This document shows, one piece after another, positions 44,513 to 55,427 of a stretch of DNA of 64,000 bases (position 1 is its first letter; each line of letters opens with the position of its first letter). The stretch is from Marvania coccoides. Lineage: Eukaryota; Chlorophyta; Trebouxiophyceae; Chlorellales; Chlorellaceae. The DNA lies in NCBI GenBank assembly GCA_963854735.1, contig OY978097.1, positions 1,488,001 through 1,552,000 on the forward strand. Direction: 5' to 3'. The notes under the pieces were generated by a model, which was not told where the DNA came from, searched no databases, and saw only the letters and a program-made list of their open reading frames with translations. A program made the position numbers and the translations under genes.

Positions 44513-46952
44513 TCACTCCCTCACAAACTGCATGTTTTCGTAGCCAGGAAAGTCGCCTCGATGCGCGTTCCAAATGCGCTCAGCCTCGTCGTAGAACGCC
44601 TTGTGCAGCTCAGCCACCACCGATTCTGAAATTTCTTCGCCCGGCAGCACCGCCGGAGGCTCGATGGGCCGTCCCACGACGAACCTGAGCCCCGTCTTGG
44701 ATGGCATGGGCATAAACCCCGCCCTGCCACCAATCAGGAAAGGCACAGGGAAGCCCAGCACCTTGTAGGTCCACCGCTGCATGGCTGGCGCCCGAATAAG
44801 GTTTCGCAGCGAAGTTATCTCGCCGAAAACCACGACGGGCACCAGGCAGGCGCCCTCTTGCACCGCCAAGCGCACAAACCCGCGGTGCCGAGTGCACACC
44901 ACCAGCTCGGCGGTGTTCCCTTTGCCCCGAGCCACCGCCCGGTGTGCTTCCACGAGCTCTGCCTGCCCCCCTGGGACAACCATCACTGCGCCTCGCTCCC
45001 GCAGCACCCGCACAAATGTAGACCTGCCCACTGCGCGCGCCCCCGCCCACAGCAGCAGGTCTCTCAGGAACGGCAGCTGAAACACCACCGAGGCAGTGAG
45101 AACTGCTGGGTCGACGCCGTTGACTATCTTCTTAAACGCCGGCGTGGTGGGGAGGTAGGCGGCGCCGATGGGAAACAGCCCGTGCGGGGCGTAGCAGAAG
45201 CAGTGCTTCTTCCGGGGGTTGAACACTGTCCCAGGCTCTGATGCCCGGACCTCAAAAGAGCCCAGCACGGAGGGAAGGACGCGCTCCACCTCTCTCCCCA
45301 GCCAGTTGCGGAACCGGGGCCACTCGCGCCGCCCAGAGTGCTCTGCGCCAGTGCCGGTGGCGAGGAAGTAGACCCCCAGGCCGCCGCTCCACAGGGCAGC
45401 GGCATGGACGGTGGGCAGCACCAGGAAGGTGAGGAGGAAGGAAGAGACGACGACGTGCACCTGGAAGTATCTGCCAGGTAGCAAAAAGAGAAAGGAAACA
45501 AAACAGGGATGAGGAGAGGGAAAAGTGTCGGCGTTGAAGAAAACAAATGATGAAAATGAGCTATCACAAATTCATGCAGTGACGCTCGTACAATGTGATG
45601 ACCAGGGCAGCGTGGTTTGCGGCTGCGACCAGCGCTGATTTCTTCGGAATGTAAGGAACCCCGGGCACTTCATTATAGGCAAGCAGCGAAACAGCGATGG
45701 CCACCTCCGCAGCGACGCCGGACGCCCCAGCCGCCATCGCACAGCTGTGAACCCACTCTGCGGCACCCATCGCCGAGGACACCGTCCCCCACAGCATCAG
45801 CATGGCTGCTGTGCTATACAGCAGCCACCCTAGGGCCTGGGTGGCCACAAAAATTGTGCCGCCGCGGAAAGGCTGGAAGAAACGCCACTGGGCTGCCCTG
45901 TGAGCCTCCGGAGCAGGCTCCAGCACCGAAACAGGCTCCAACCCGTCCAGGCTGTCCGAATTTGCTGCGTTTGTTGCTGTGGTTGAAAAGCCAATGGTCA
46001 CGCCTGCTGCCTGCGGTGGGGGAACGCCACTGCTGCGCGAGGAGCGTCGGTGGTGGTGCGTAGGGGGGTGGCTGGGGATGCGGGAGTGGAGTCTCGCGCC
46101 GCTCTTGGGCGGTCCTGCTGCAGTTTTGAATCGCAGGTGGCCCCCCAAGCCATGCGTGGTGAACGCAGCAATCGTAAAGCATGCCAGCGAAAACGCATGA
46201 TAGGCCACCCTAGTTGAAACAAGGCCGAAAAAATCAGTGGAAAAAACAGAAAGAAAGAAAAAAGTGTAGCTGAGGCTTCGCGGAGAAGAAAGAAGGCATG
46301 AGTGCCGCTTACTTGAGGCTTGCAGGCTGGGGGTTGGTGTGGGCTGCGTACAGCAGCGCGGCTCCCAAGACAGACCACATCAGCCCCATGCCTACCACGA
46401 TGCGCGAGGCCGCCATTTTTGACGGCAGTCTCGACATGTCCCATCGCAACGTTGCCTTGCTGACGGCAAATTTGCGCCACAGCCCCTGGCGGCGGACGAG
46501 CGTTTCGTCGCTGGGGTCAAACAGCAGGATGGACTTGATCATGAAGAGCAGGCTCATGGCGGAGGAAAAGGCAGCCAAAGAGACGAGAAGGTCCAGGTGG
46601 GAGGGCGTGGTAGGCTCCCATGCCGGCAACGTCAGAACCAGGCTGGCAGCCAGCAAGGCCTGTGGGAAGGAGGTGACATGGGCGGTGAACCTGGGTGAAT
46701 CTTAGGGCAGGGGCAGAATGGTAATGAAAAGTTGTTGGGGCCATCCAACCAACTCACCCAAGAGAGGAGCTGAAAGACAAAGGTGCGGGCGCCGCCCGCC
46801 ACCGGGAAGCTGAGCAGCCACCCAAAGGAGTCTCTCTTCCACCGAGGGCTGGGCCTCGGAAAGGTGAAGTAGAGTGCGAGAGCATGGCAAACTGGAGTGA
46901 ATGCCTGGAAACAGTAGGCCGCGTGCAGCACTTGGGTGGTTGAGCTAACCAT
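44513..46952 (-). CDS. Polytopic membrane domain fused to DGAT2-type acyltransferase
   Basis: Four exons: 46952-46758, 46659-46313, 46209-45568, 45470-44513; 713 residues. Residues 1 to about 395 are a membrane region with six to eight hydrophobic segments (SLAAFSSAMSLLFMIKSILL, IVVGMGLMWSVLGAALLY, AYHAFSLACFTIAAF, ALGWLLYSTAAMLMLWG) and a soluble loop WRKFAVSKATLRWDMSR; I do not recognise its family. From about 396 on is a DGAT2/MOGAT-family enzyme: twin hydrophobic N-terminus (FLLTFLVLPTVHAAAL), FCYAPHGLFPIGA (HPHG-type motif), MVVPGGQAEL and the C-terminal FVVGRPIEPP. It probably acylates diacylglycerol or another alcohol with acyl-CoA at the ER or lipid droplets. No ATG is available to start the enzyme alone. 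Confidence 0.82.
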
Positions 46953-47237
46953 GTATGGTTACAAACTGTCGCCAAGACGCTGTTCAGCAGAACTAATGCA
47001 GCATATTTAGCTGTGTTCAATCTGAGCGATCCAAGAGTCAAAATTGAAGAATCAAGGGACTCTGGGGTGCTCTTCTGCACGTTAATGGTGAAATAATATC
47101 TCGAAAGCCAGAAAAATATGAAAACCTCCAGCCAAAGAACAGTAACAAGGGTCTGCTCATATAGGCGTCCAAATGGGCTTGTTAGATTATTATCAATATT
47201 GTTTTACCGAATTGATTGATGAATTAGCCACGTAAAT

Positions 47238-50231
47238 ATGGCAAGCGCTGCCCCCGAACGATTTGGCAAGCGCAGTGGAGCTGTGCAATTCGAGCATTTC
47301 CAGGTGAGATTTTGGTGTGTTCAGCAACAGTTTAGGGCAACACGCCGCTAATTCCTGATGATCGATTGCAGAAAGATGACTACCAGAAGCGGCTGGACCC
47401 CGTAGTTGAGCGGCTGAATGAGTCCATCGATGGCTTTATGTTCGACCGAAAAAACCTGGCCACCGTGCTGGCCGGCCTGCAGCAGTTCATGGAGGATGCA
47501 CTGGGAGTAAACGTACGTTTTTTTTGCCACGTTGCCAGCCTCTCCCGCCCAATTCGCCCCCCTAAAATTCCCTTCCCTCCCACTCCCGCAGGCGCCCAAC
47601 AAGCCTTTCCCAAAGATGCCCAGCAAGCTGTTCCGCGACTTCAACCCCGACGGCCCTCTCACTACCATCGGCCGCCTCTGCGCCGAGCTGATGAAGGCCA
47701 AGGGGCAGCGGCGCATCGACTGGGCAAACCCCGCAAACCGGAAAGAAAACACGGATCTGGTGCTGCGCATCAGGCAGGAGCTCATCCGGGGGGGGCACAT
47801 GCGTCTGCCCCGTGTTTTCGTCCTCCCTGACTGCCCGAACGCCTCCATGCTGCGCCACACGGTGACAAAATTGGGCGGAGAGCTGTCTCACGCTGAAGAC
47901 GCCCCTGGGGTGACCCACGTAGTGTGCCCCTATGGCCCCAATGGAGACCCTGACGACGGGCAAGAGTACCTGCGCACCTTGGACGTGAGTTGTATTATTA
48001 AAAATACGGTTTTGTTGAAAAATGCTTTGTCTGACGGCAGTGATGAATAAAATTGGCATTTGGGGCTGTTTTGGTGGGACATGTTGAGGGTCATTTCCTT
48101 ATATGCGCATAATATCACCCTATGCCTTGAATGAGGTCGTTTCTTATCTCTCAAGCAGCCAAAATAATCAATTTACGTGAATGCTATACGGTTTCTTGCA
48201 CAGATCGCCGGTGGTGCTGCGCGTGTGCACTGGTGGTACCTCCCCGACTCGTACGACGAGTGGCTGCCCGCTGCAGCTGCGCCAGCGGACGTGGATCCCG
48301 ACCTGAAGCCCCCTGGGGGGCGCCCCTGGCGGGTGTACTGGCGTTACCTCACTGACGCTGAAAAGTACAACGAGTGGATGAACGAGGCAGACTACGAGAC
48401 GGAGGAGGCCGCAGCGGAGAACAAGCGCGCTAGAGAAGCGGGCGAGGGCGATGCAGAGGCCGCGAGGGAGACGAAACGCGCGCGGAAGAGCACCGTAGCG
48501 CCGGAGGTCGCTCCCGGCAACCTGGAGTCGCTGGGCCCCGGGGTGGCGACGCGGAGGCTGCTGAACCCGCTGCAAAAGGCATTTGACGGCGGCAGAGTGG
48601 AGGATGTGAGCCATGGACAGCGGCAGGAGTGGGGCGGTGTCCCCGTGGGTGTGGTGCCTGAAGGAGGCACGGGAGCGCTGGCGGCGCTGCACCGCGTGCC
48701 CGCTAAAGCGTCGTGGTTCAAGTACGGTGCCGTACATCAGCTGGAGCAGGATGAATTTCCGGAAATTTTTGGGCCTAGCGGCGGAAACGACGGCAGATCC
48801 ACGCCCACTGCCCACCAGCAGCCGACGCAGCAGTACCTCACGGTGCGCAGCCACCTCATCGGCAGGTTCAGGGAGGACCCTGGGCGGGAGTTGACGTTCG
48901 TGGAGGCTCTCAAGGGGCTGGACGGGGACGCAAACATGGTGCGCAAAGTTTACGACTTTCTGGCGCGCTGGGGCATCATCAACTGGCGCGACGTGGGCCC
49001 GGGGGCAGCCCCCGTCACCCTGGACGGCGCCGCCGGCAGCGGCGGGGTGGCAGCGCCTGCCGGCATCGCCGGCATCGTCAACCTCCCCCGGGGGGCTCGC
49101 CCGGCGGAGGCAGCCGAGGCGGCGGCCACAGGGAGCACCTCCCGCGCCACGGTGCGGCGCGGCACCTTCCACGCCGCCGCCCCGCAGCCTCCTGCAGTGG
49201 CCACCGGCGCCCGCTTCATGTGCAATGCCCACCCCTGGGAGGAGGTCACAGAGCTGCGGTACCACTGCACAAAGGTGCCAGACGTGGACCTGTGCCCTGC
49301 AGCCTTCGCGGAAGGGCGGTTCCCGCCTGGTTGCTGCTCCAAAGACTTTGTGCGAGTGGCAGCAACCGATGCAGTCAAAGACGCCTCTGGGTGGAGCGAC
49401 CAGGAGACGCTGCTGCTGCTAGAGGGGATGGAGAAGTTCGGGGAGGACTGGGCGGCGGTGAGCGAGCACGTGGGTGGGCGCAGCCAGCTGGAGTGCGTGC
49501 AACGGCTGCTGCAGCTGCCCATAGACGACGTGCTGGCCATGCCGCAGCACAGCGCAGACGCGGGCGTAGAACTCGCCATGGAGCTGGACGTGGGGGAGGG
49601 CGATATCGGCGGCGGCGGTACTGAAAATGGCGGCGGCGCTGGTGCTGGTCCCTCCGTGGCTGGGCCGATGCCTTTCGCCGATGCCGGCAACCCTGTGATG
49701 GCCCAGGTGGCGTTCCTGGCCACCATGGTGGGCCCCAGGGTGGCTGCAGCGGCGGCGCAGCGCGCGATGGAGGTGCTGGCGGACGAAGATGGCGGCTCTT
49801 TGAAGGTAGAGCAGGACGGAGCAGAAGAAGGGAATGGCGCAGGGCATGTTGCCGTTGAAGCAGCGCCCAGCGAGGGCGTGCCAGAGAAGCGCACGCGAGC
49901 TGCAGCGGCCGCCGGCCTGGCGGCAGCGGCGGTGAAGGCACGGCTGATGGCGGACGCGGAGGAGCGGGAGATGCAGCGGCTGGTGATGGCGGCGTGCGAC
50001 ATGCAGTTGAGGCGCGTCAACGCCAAGCTGGCAGTGCTCGAAAAAATGGACGACCTTATGAAGGGCGAGATGGGCCCGCAGGCGGCCAGGGCAGCGGAGT
50101 ATGAGAAAGAGCTGGCGGCGCTGAAGGCGCTGCCTGCCCAAGGGGAGCAACCCCAGCAGCAGCAGCAGCAGCAGGCTCCGGGCGCCAACGGGGCGGCAGC
50201 ATCTGGCGCTGCTGTGTCTGGACAGCAGTAG
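47238..50231 (+). CDS. SWI3: SWI3/SMARCC chromatin-remodelling subunit
   Basis: Core scaffold of SWI/SNF complexes. Four exons: 47238-47303, 47372-47512, 47592-47984, 48204-50231; 875 residues. Residues 1-250 match the SMARCC N-terminal module (RLNESIDGFMFDRKNL, then the BRCT-like LGGELSHAEDAPGVTHVV and VHWWYLPDSYDEW). SWIRM domain about 365-460 (SWFKYGAVHQLEQDEFPEIF to VYDFLARWGIINW). SANT domain about 595-645 (SGWSDQETLLLLEGMEKFGEDW). A C-terminal coiled coil (VNAKLAVLEKMDDLMKGEM) and a short Gln run follow. Long Ala/Gly stretches separate domains. Divergent from the acyltransferase gene, 285 bp apart. Confidence 0.93.
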
Positions 50232-50721
50232 AAAACAGTGGGTTGGTCAGTCTGCTGCAATAAAATCAATGAATACCAATGCACAAGGTGCATATACCAC
50301 CATTTTTTTTTATTTTTTTTTGCTTCCTCCTTTTCCTTTCCTATCCAAGAACATGAAGGCCACCTTTCAATTCGGCCATCTTCAATTTATTAATTTCTTC
50401 TTCTTGCTGCACCCCTCCCTCTTCTTTTTCCTTCGTATTTCTTTGCCCCATCGGATTTCCCGGTTTTCTGTCCGTTTTAATCCATTCCCTGTCACTGTCA
50501 GTAATCTGTAAACGGGTCAACTCCTCTGTGCCGAACAACTCCTCTGCTCAGTCCTACTAGTGACGCTGCCCAACCGATTTCTTTGCTTTTTTATACTGTG
50601 TAAGAACCTTCAAAACAGGCGTACGACAGTCAAATGAAATGCAGGGTAACCGGTATGAACAAAACGGAAGGGAAAAGGGCGTCCAAAAAAACATGGGGCT
50701 TCATTTTATTTTCATTGTTGT
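50232..50721. other. Intergenic, converging 3' ends
   Basis: 490 bp of T-rich DNA between the SWI3 stop and the SWSAP1-like stop. No gene seen; likely both 3' UTRs. Confidence 0.6.
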
Positions 50722-51902
50722 TTAGCCCTGGTGCCTTGGTGGTAGTGGCGAAGTCACTCTGGCGTGCACCGTTTCCAGCACAAGCCCTTGGCTGAGTGAG
50801 TACTCCGCTTCCCAGCTGACAGGGATCGCCCCTTCCGCAGCACTCGACCCAGGGTCCACAGCAGCCAGCCTGAACATGTTTCTGCTGCTGCCGTATGTGC
50901 TGCCACCGCCGCCATGCTGTTGCTGCGGGCATGGGGAGCACCGCAGCGTGAGCGGTAGCCACCTGCGCATAATGTGCATCCACCTTGGTGCTTCGAAGGA
51001 GCTCACAGTTGACATGGTGGCGCCCAGTAGGGTGGGACGGCCTAGCGCATGGGATACATGATCCTGAAATAAAGTGAGATACAATATACAAAGAGAGGGT
51101 GAAGAGAGCGGGCAAGTACTGGTGGCAGTTCCTCATGAAAAAAATCAATGAACTGTTTGAAAAGTAAGAAACACAATTTAAAGCATGCATGCATTATGAA
51201 AACTCTCTCAAGAAGAAATTCTCACCAGCGAATCACACAGCGTGGCTAGTAATTTGCACATCGCAGCGTCTCGAGATTTTGGCCTCCCTTCTTCCGCCGC
51301 CCTACCCACGCTGGACCCCCCAGCGTGCGGTCCCGCCGCCACCAATCGGTCCAAATCGTCTATCAGCAGTACCGTGGGGGTCATATTTTGGCGGATGGTG
51401 CTGATGTGGAGCAGCGAGGCGTACCGCAGCAGTGCCACGTCATCCTCTACGTACTTCAGCTGCACGCGGGACCATCCCAGATTAGATGGACCCAGGCCTG
51501 GGGCCAAGCAGGGAGGGGAGAACTCCAGACGCTCTCTGAATGATAAATGCAGAGGAAAAAGAAGCGCGAAAAAAATTGGTGAGTCAATTTCATTCTCCTT
51601 GCCTTCTCCATATAAAAAGCATGCCGATGGTGGATTTTTTTTTTTTTGGAAAGCAATATGGGAGAACAACACCATTAATCTTCAAAGGATAAATAAAAAT
51701 TGCCAACCAACCTGGAACCGAGAAGCAGCACATTTGCGTTCTGGGAGGCGAGAGAGTAGGCGAGGTGGAACAGCAGCGTAGTCTTTCCGCTGTGTTCGGG
51801 GCCATACAGTACGAAGTTGCGAGGCTCAGGGGTCAGCAGCGGGCTTTGGGCAAACTCAGCAGCGTGCGGTGGAAAAAATTGGGCCAGGGAAAGCCCAGGC
51901 AT
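50722..51902 (-). CDS. SWSAP1-like RecA-fold ATPase
   Basis: Three exons: 51902-51712, 51535-51226, 51063-50722; 280 residues. Walker A is GPEHSGKTTLLFHLAYSL near residue 34 and Walker B is PTVLLIDDLDRL near residue 100. Size and the plain core without other domains fit SWSAP1 or another small Rad51-paralogue-like ATPase, which partners SWS1 in homologous recombination. The third exon (LLGATMSTVSSFEAP and RWLPLTLRCS) is consistent with the last strands of the fold. Identity as SWSAP1 is inference; the NTP-binding fold is directly visible. Confidence 0.75.
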
Positions 51903-52299
51903 GGTGATGACAAATTTTAACGACAATTTAATTCACTACCCCATAGTTGAAAGCGCCAATTTTGGCTTTTCGTCGTCGAAATTTTAATTTGTGATCTGAA
52001 AGAACAATAGGGGAATTCAGAACCGAAACGCTTCACTGGCCGCAATGATATTCTCACGAATAATTTTAAAACCAGTTTTTTTTTGCTCTTAATTCAATGA
52101 AACGCCTTATAAAAATTCAGCTTCTTGTGTGAGTTGGCAAGATTTCATTTCTCCTCCAGCAATCTCTCATCTCTCCTTATTGTAATTGCACGTTTTGGCA
52201 TTGAATCGGTCTCCGTCACCGTTAGCAACACCTCCTCCAAGGGAGGAAGGAGAAAGAGAGCAGTGAAAATAGCGATTTCTTTGAATTTTCTCCCTCGTC
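51903..52299. other. Divergent promoter region
   Basis: 397 bp between the SWSAP1-like and yippee start codons on opposite strands. AT-rich; no ORF or repeat of note. Probably a shared promoter region. Confidence 0.5.
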
Positions 52300-52940
52300 A
52301 TGGGCATCATTTTCAAGGAGTACCTGTCAGGAGACAGGATTTACGCCTGCAGTGGGTGCCGTACGCACGCAGCAGACCACTCTGAGCTCGTCAGCAAGGT
52401 TGGTTTTGGGGATTTCTGTATTAAACTTGTCACATTCGGCCTGTGTCGTGTTCCCACATTCAACCAGTTTCGTGACACCCGAAGCTCAATCTTCTCTTGC
52501 CTCACAGGCGTTCCAAGGTCGCCACGGGCGCGCCTACCTCTTCAGCAATGTGTGAGTGGGTGGCGTTATCCCTGAAGCTGGCTTAAAACTCCAACAAGAT
52601 GCTCTTCTGGCATCAGACACCTTTTAACATGTTTCTGCCTTTCCTCTGCAGGGTCAACGTCACTATGGGCCAACGAGAGGACCGCGTTTTAATCACAGGT
52701 CTCCACACCGTCTGCGACATTCACTGCACCACCTGCGGCACTGTGCTAGGCTGGAAGTACGTGGTGGCCTTCGAGGAGAGCCAAAAGTACAAAGAGGGGA
52801 AGTTTATCATCGAAAAAGCAAAGATTATGAAGGTAGGGGCGGGCGGGGAGAGTCCTGTGGGGACAAAAAAATATCTCCGCTGTTTTCAATCATCTGAGCT
52901 TCCTTTTAATTTAATGGCTTTGCAGGAAGGAAAGTGGTGA
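52300..52940 (+). CDS. YPEL: Yippee-like zinc-binding protein
   Basis: Four exons: 52300-52398, 52508-52551, 52652-52832, 52926-52940; 112 residues, exactly the family size. Zinc ligands are two CxxC pairs, CSGCRTH near residue 17 and [10 protein letters not shown] near residue 78, with the family motif GRAYLF and the C-terminal [10 protein letters not shown]. The last exon is only 15 nt (EGKW and stop). Yippee proteins are conserved through eukaryotes; in animals they associate with GID/CTLH-type ligase and centrosome functions, but the molecular role here is unknown. Confidence 0.93.
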
Positions 52941-53384
52941 CTGTCGAAGACCCATTAGCTGCTATGGAACAAATATATGTATCTCTCACCCAAGATAAGG
53001 CTACAACGAGCCCCTCTGCATGCATCTGTGCCACACATTTTGGCCAAAAAACGTTTGCCAATACTTAATCTAAATCTCCTTTCTCTTTTTCCGCTGTTGT
53101 CGCGCAAAACGCGCGCTTTTTCTTGGCACAATGTGTGCATTTCTCTTTTTTTCATATGCCCTCTTTGTATTTTCTCTATACAGCCATCCCATAAATCTCT
53201 CTCCTCTGGCGCTTTTCGGTTGCTTCTTTTTGTATTATTTTATGTCGTGGCTTCGTCCCCCCATTGGTCATCATTCCTTTTACCAACTTTGTATAAAATG
53301 GCGTACTCTAGCGCAACTTCCCGGCGTCCCCCCCCCCACATTTGTTGTTTTTGCGTTTCATGTAATATCTAAATATGAAAATAG
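52941..53384. other. Intergenic, converging 3' ends
   Basis: 444 bp, T- and C-rich on the plus strand, between the yippee stop and the stop of the orphan membrane protein. No gene recognised. Confidence 0.6.
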
Positions 53385-54102
53385 TCATCGTGGCGGAGGT
53401 TTATCTTCTGCTGGCTTCCTTTCTGCTGCTTTCTTTAACGGCATGCTGCTGGTTTCTTTATCTTTCTTTTCTGGCGGCTTTTCTTCCCGTGGTTGTGCTG
53501 AAGACTGCAGTGATTGCAACGCCGCCTCAATCGTAGCTAGCCGCTCCTCCACGCTCGCTGCTGCTTTCACCGCGATATTCGCCTCCTCTGTCGCCTTTTC
53601 TGCTTTCATCCTCTCGTCCGCCTCCATCTCACGCCGCGCGTACTGTGCAAGGGCATACATCACTGCAATGCAGGCAGCCACGATTAACCAAAGCATTTCA
53701 GAGGGACAAACAAAGCGGGGGAACTCACTGCCAGCGGGGGTGAGTGCTATCAAAAACTGCCACAGATGCCAGTCCCACCTGCGCCATTAATTAATGAGAC
53801 ATTGTTGGGATTTTTTAAGACGTGTTTCGAGGGTACTTAAGCCAGCCTCACCTCCCCACGATGTTTGGTTTTTCGGCTGCTTCTGCAAAGATTATGTCCG
53901 CGCTCTTCCACCCCCCATAGAGTTTCTCTGCACGATCGAATGCTTTAGATTTTTATATGTCGATTGGGAAGCGGCGCAGCTCGCAAATCTCACCATCGTG
54001 GGCCTTCACTGCATCATGTTTAAATCGTTTTGGAGGCAAAGCTCCTTCCCTGAGCCGCCTCCACTGCGCGTCGGTGACACCTTTCGCTATTCTTCGCAAC
54101 AT
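53385..54102 (-). CDS. Unrecognised single-pass membrane protein
   Basis: Three exons: 54102-53994, 53882-53852, 53778-53385; 177 residues, phases closing. Basic N-terminus (MLRRIAKGVTDAQWRRLREG), then WDWHLWQFLIALTPAG and a hydrophobic segment MLWLIVAACIAVMYALAQ (about 74-91), then a long charged helix (REMEADERMKAEKATEEAN to ERLATIEAALQSL) that looks like a coiled coil, and a Lys/Glu/Pro-rich tail. The basic start could be a mitochondrial presequence. I do not recognise a family. The model is supported by three clean splice joins rather than by similarity. Confidence 0.6.
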
Positions 54103-54287
54103 TCCAGATTACAACATTACAAAATGCAAAGGGATGCTGGTTTTCCACAAACTAGTTTCCCCGCCCAGCACAGCACGCCCTCCAAAGAAAATTAAGAAGA
54201 CCCCCCTTCAGTACTGCCGACTTTCCGGCAGCAGTGCCTCATTTGTTGACAATGAATCTCCACTAGCAAAATGTAAACTCTCCAACC

Positions 54288-55249
54288 TTAAAATGGTGCG
54301 TTGCTTTGGGTTGGCGCCCCTCCCTGCTGCGATCCAAAGAAGCTCCCCTGAATTGTTGGCGCAGCTGCAAACATCTCGTCGAAGCCCAGGATCCTCGGGA
54401 TGGCGTACTGCAAACGGATAAATGGAAGGAGAAAACATATCTCTGGGAGTCTGAGTCTGGAAAAAACAATGCTCACAAGAAGGGCCTCCTTGAAAAAATC
54501 AAAACTTGCACCCTCTCTACTCACGTCCATCACGTTGCGGATGACCCGCAGCTCCGCTGAATTCAGCGAAGTGAAGAAGGTGCTGCTGACCCCCGAAGCC
54601 TTCTGGTTCACCGTCAAGTTGACAAAGTAGCCACGCTCGACTGGCGTCAGCCGCAGCGTCTTGGTCACGCTGCCCTCCGAAGCGGTGTTCTTGTTGGGGT
54701 CATGGAAGAAGTCCTTCTTGGCGTTGGCCTCCACCGTCTCCAGCACCTCTGCGCACTCCACAGCGCTCAGCGCGAAGGTTTCCTTCTTCTCCCAGTCGTA
54801 CTCCCGTTCGCCTCTGGCGTTGGCGAACTCCAGGAGCACGGTGCCGCTGCGCACCATCTTCAGGCTGTTGCTACTTCCCGCCTTGTCCCAGGTGGGTTTG
54901 ATGAGCTTCATCGACATCGCCCCCTTGGTCTTGTAGACGGTGTAGTCTATTGCACGGTAAGTTTAAAGGGGAAGGGAAGGGGAGAAGGGTGGTATGGGCC
55001 GTGTTAGGTTCATTTTAAAGTTAAACTGGTTTTATTGGTGATGGAGAATGCGCCAGTACCTGTGTAAATGTTGATGGACGTCTTGTCGGTGTTGTAGTCC
55101 GAGGCGGCGGTGGCAGTCGTGACAAACGTAGCCCGTTCACGGTGAACCGAAGGCCGAGGCGCGGCCATCGCTCTGTGGGCCACTGGGTCCTGGAAATGGC
55201 GCGTTAGCAAGCCTCCAAGGGGGCCTCTTTGAAAACTTGATTTGAACAT
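54288..55249 (-). CDS. WHY: Whirly single-stranded DNA-binding protein
   Basis: Whirly proteins bind single-stranded DNA and stabilise organelle genomes; some also act in the nucleus. Three exons: 55249-55060, 54946-54525, 54407-54288; 243 residues. Residues 1-50 form an organelle transit peptide (FKSSFQRGPLGGLLTRHFQ). The fold begins at TSINIYTDYTVYKTKGAMSM, followed by GTVLLEFANARGEREYDWEKK, FFHDPNKNT, GYFVNLTVNQK and IPRILGFDEMF. The family ssDNA motif KGKAAL reads KTKGAMSM here. The acceptor of exon 2 falls inside DYT. Only one Whirly is visible in the window. Confidence 0.92.
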
Positions 55250-55427
55250 TTTATTATTATTTGCAATCCCGCACGCTTTGTTTGCAGAGTTCAATCTCTT
55301 TCTTGCAGGATTAACTTTATTAAAAAAAAATTTTTTATTTTACAGCTAAAGGAACTCACTAATCGGGCAATGCTTCAAATCAAATACTGATTTGTGACAA
55401 CTGATCGATCATGATGGAAAGAATTAT

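Noticed and set aside
45470..45568. Treating the acyltransferase as a separate gene starting near 45484
   Set aside because: The frame there starts only with a TTG codon, and the acceptor at 45471 joins in phase to the upstream membrane-domain exon.
48950..50293. 447-codon ORF antisense to SWI3
   Set aside because: Shadow frame of the Ala/Gly-rich SWI3 exon; the sense strand shows SWIRM and SANT domains.
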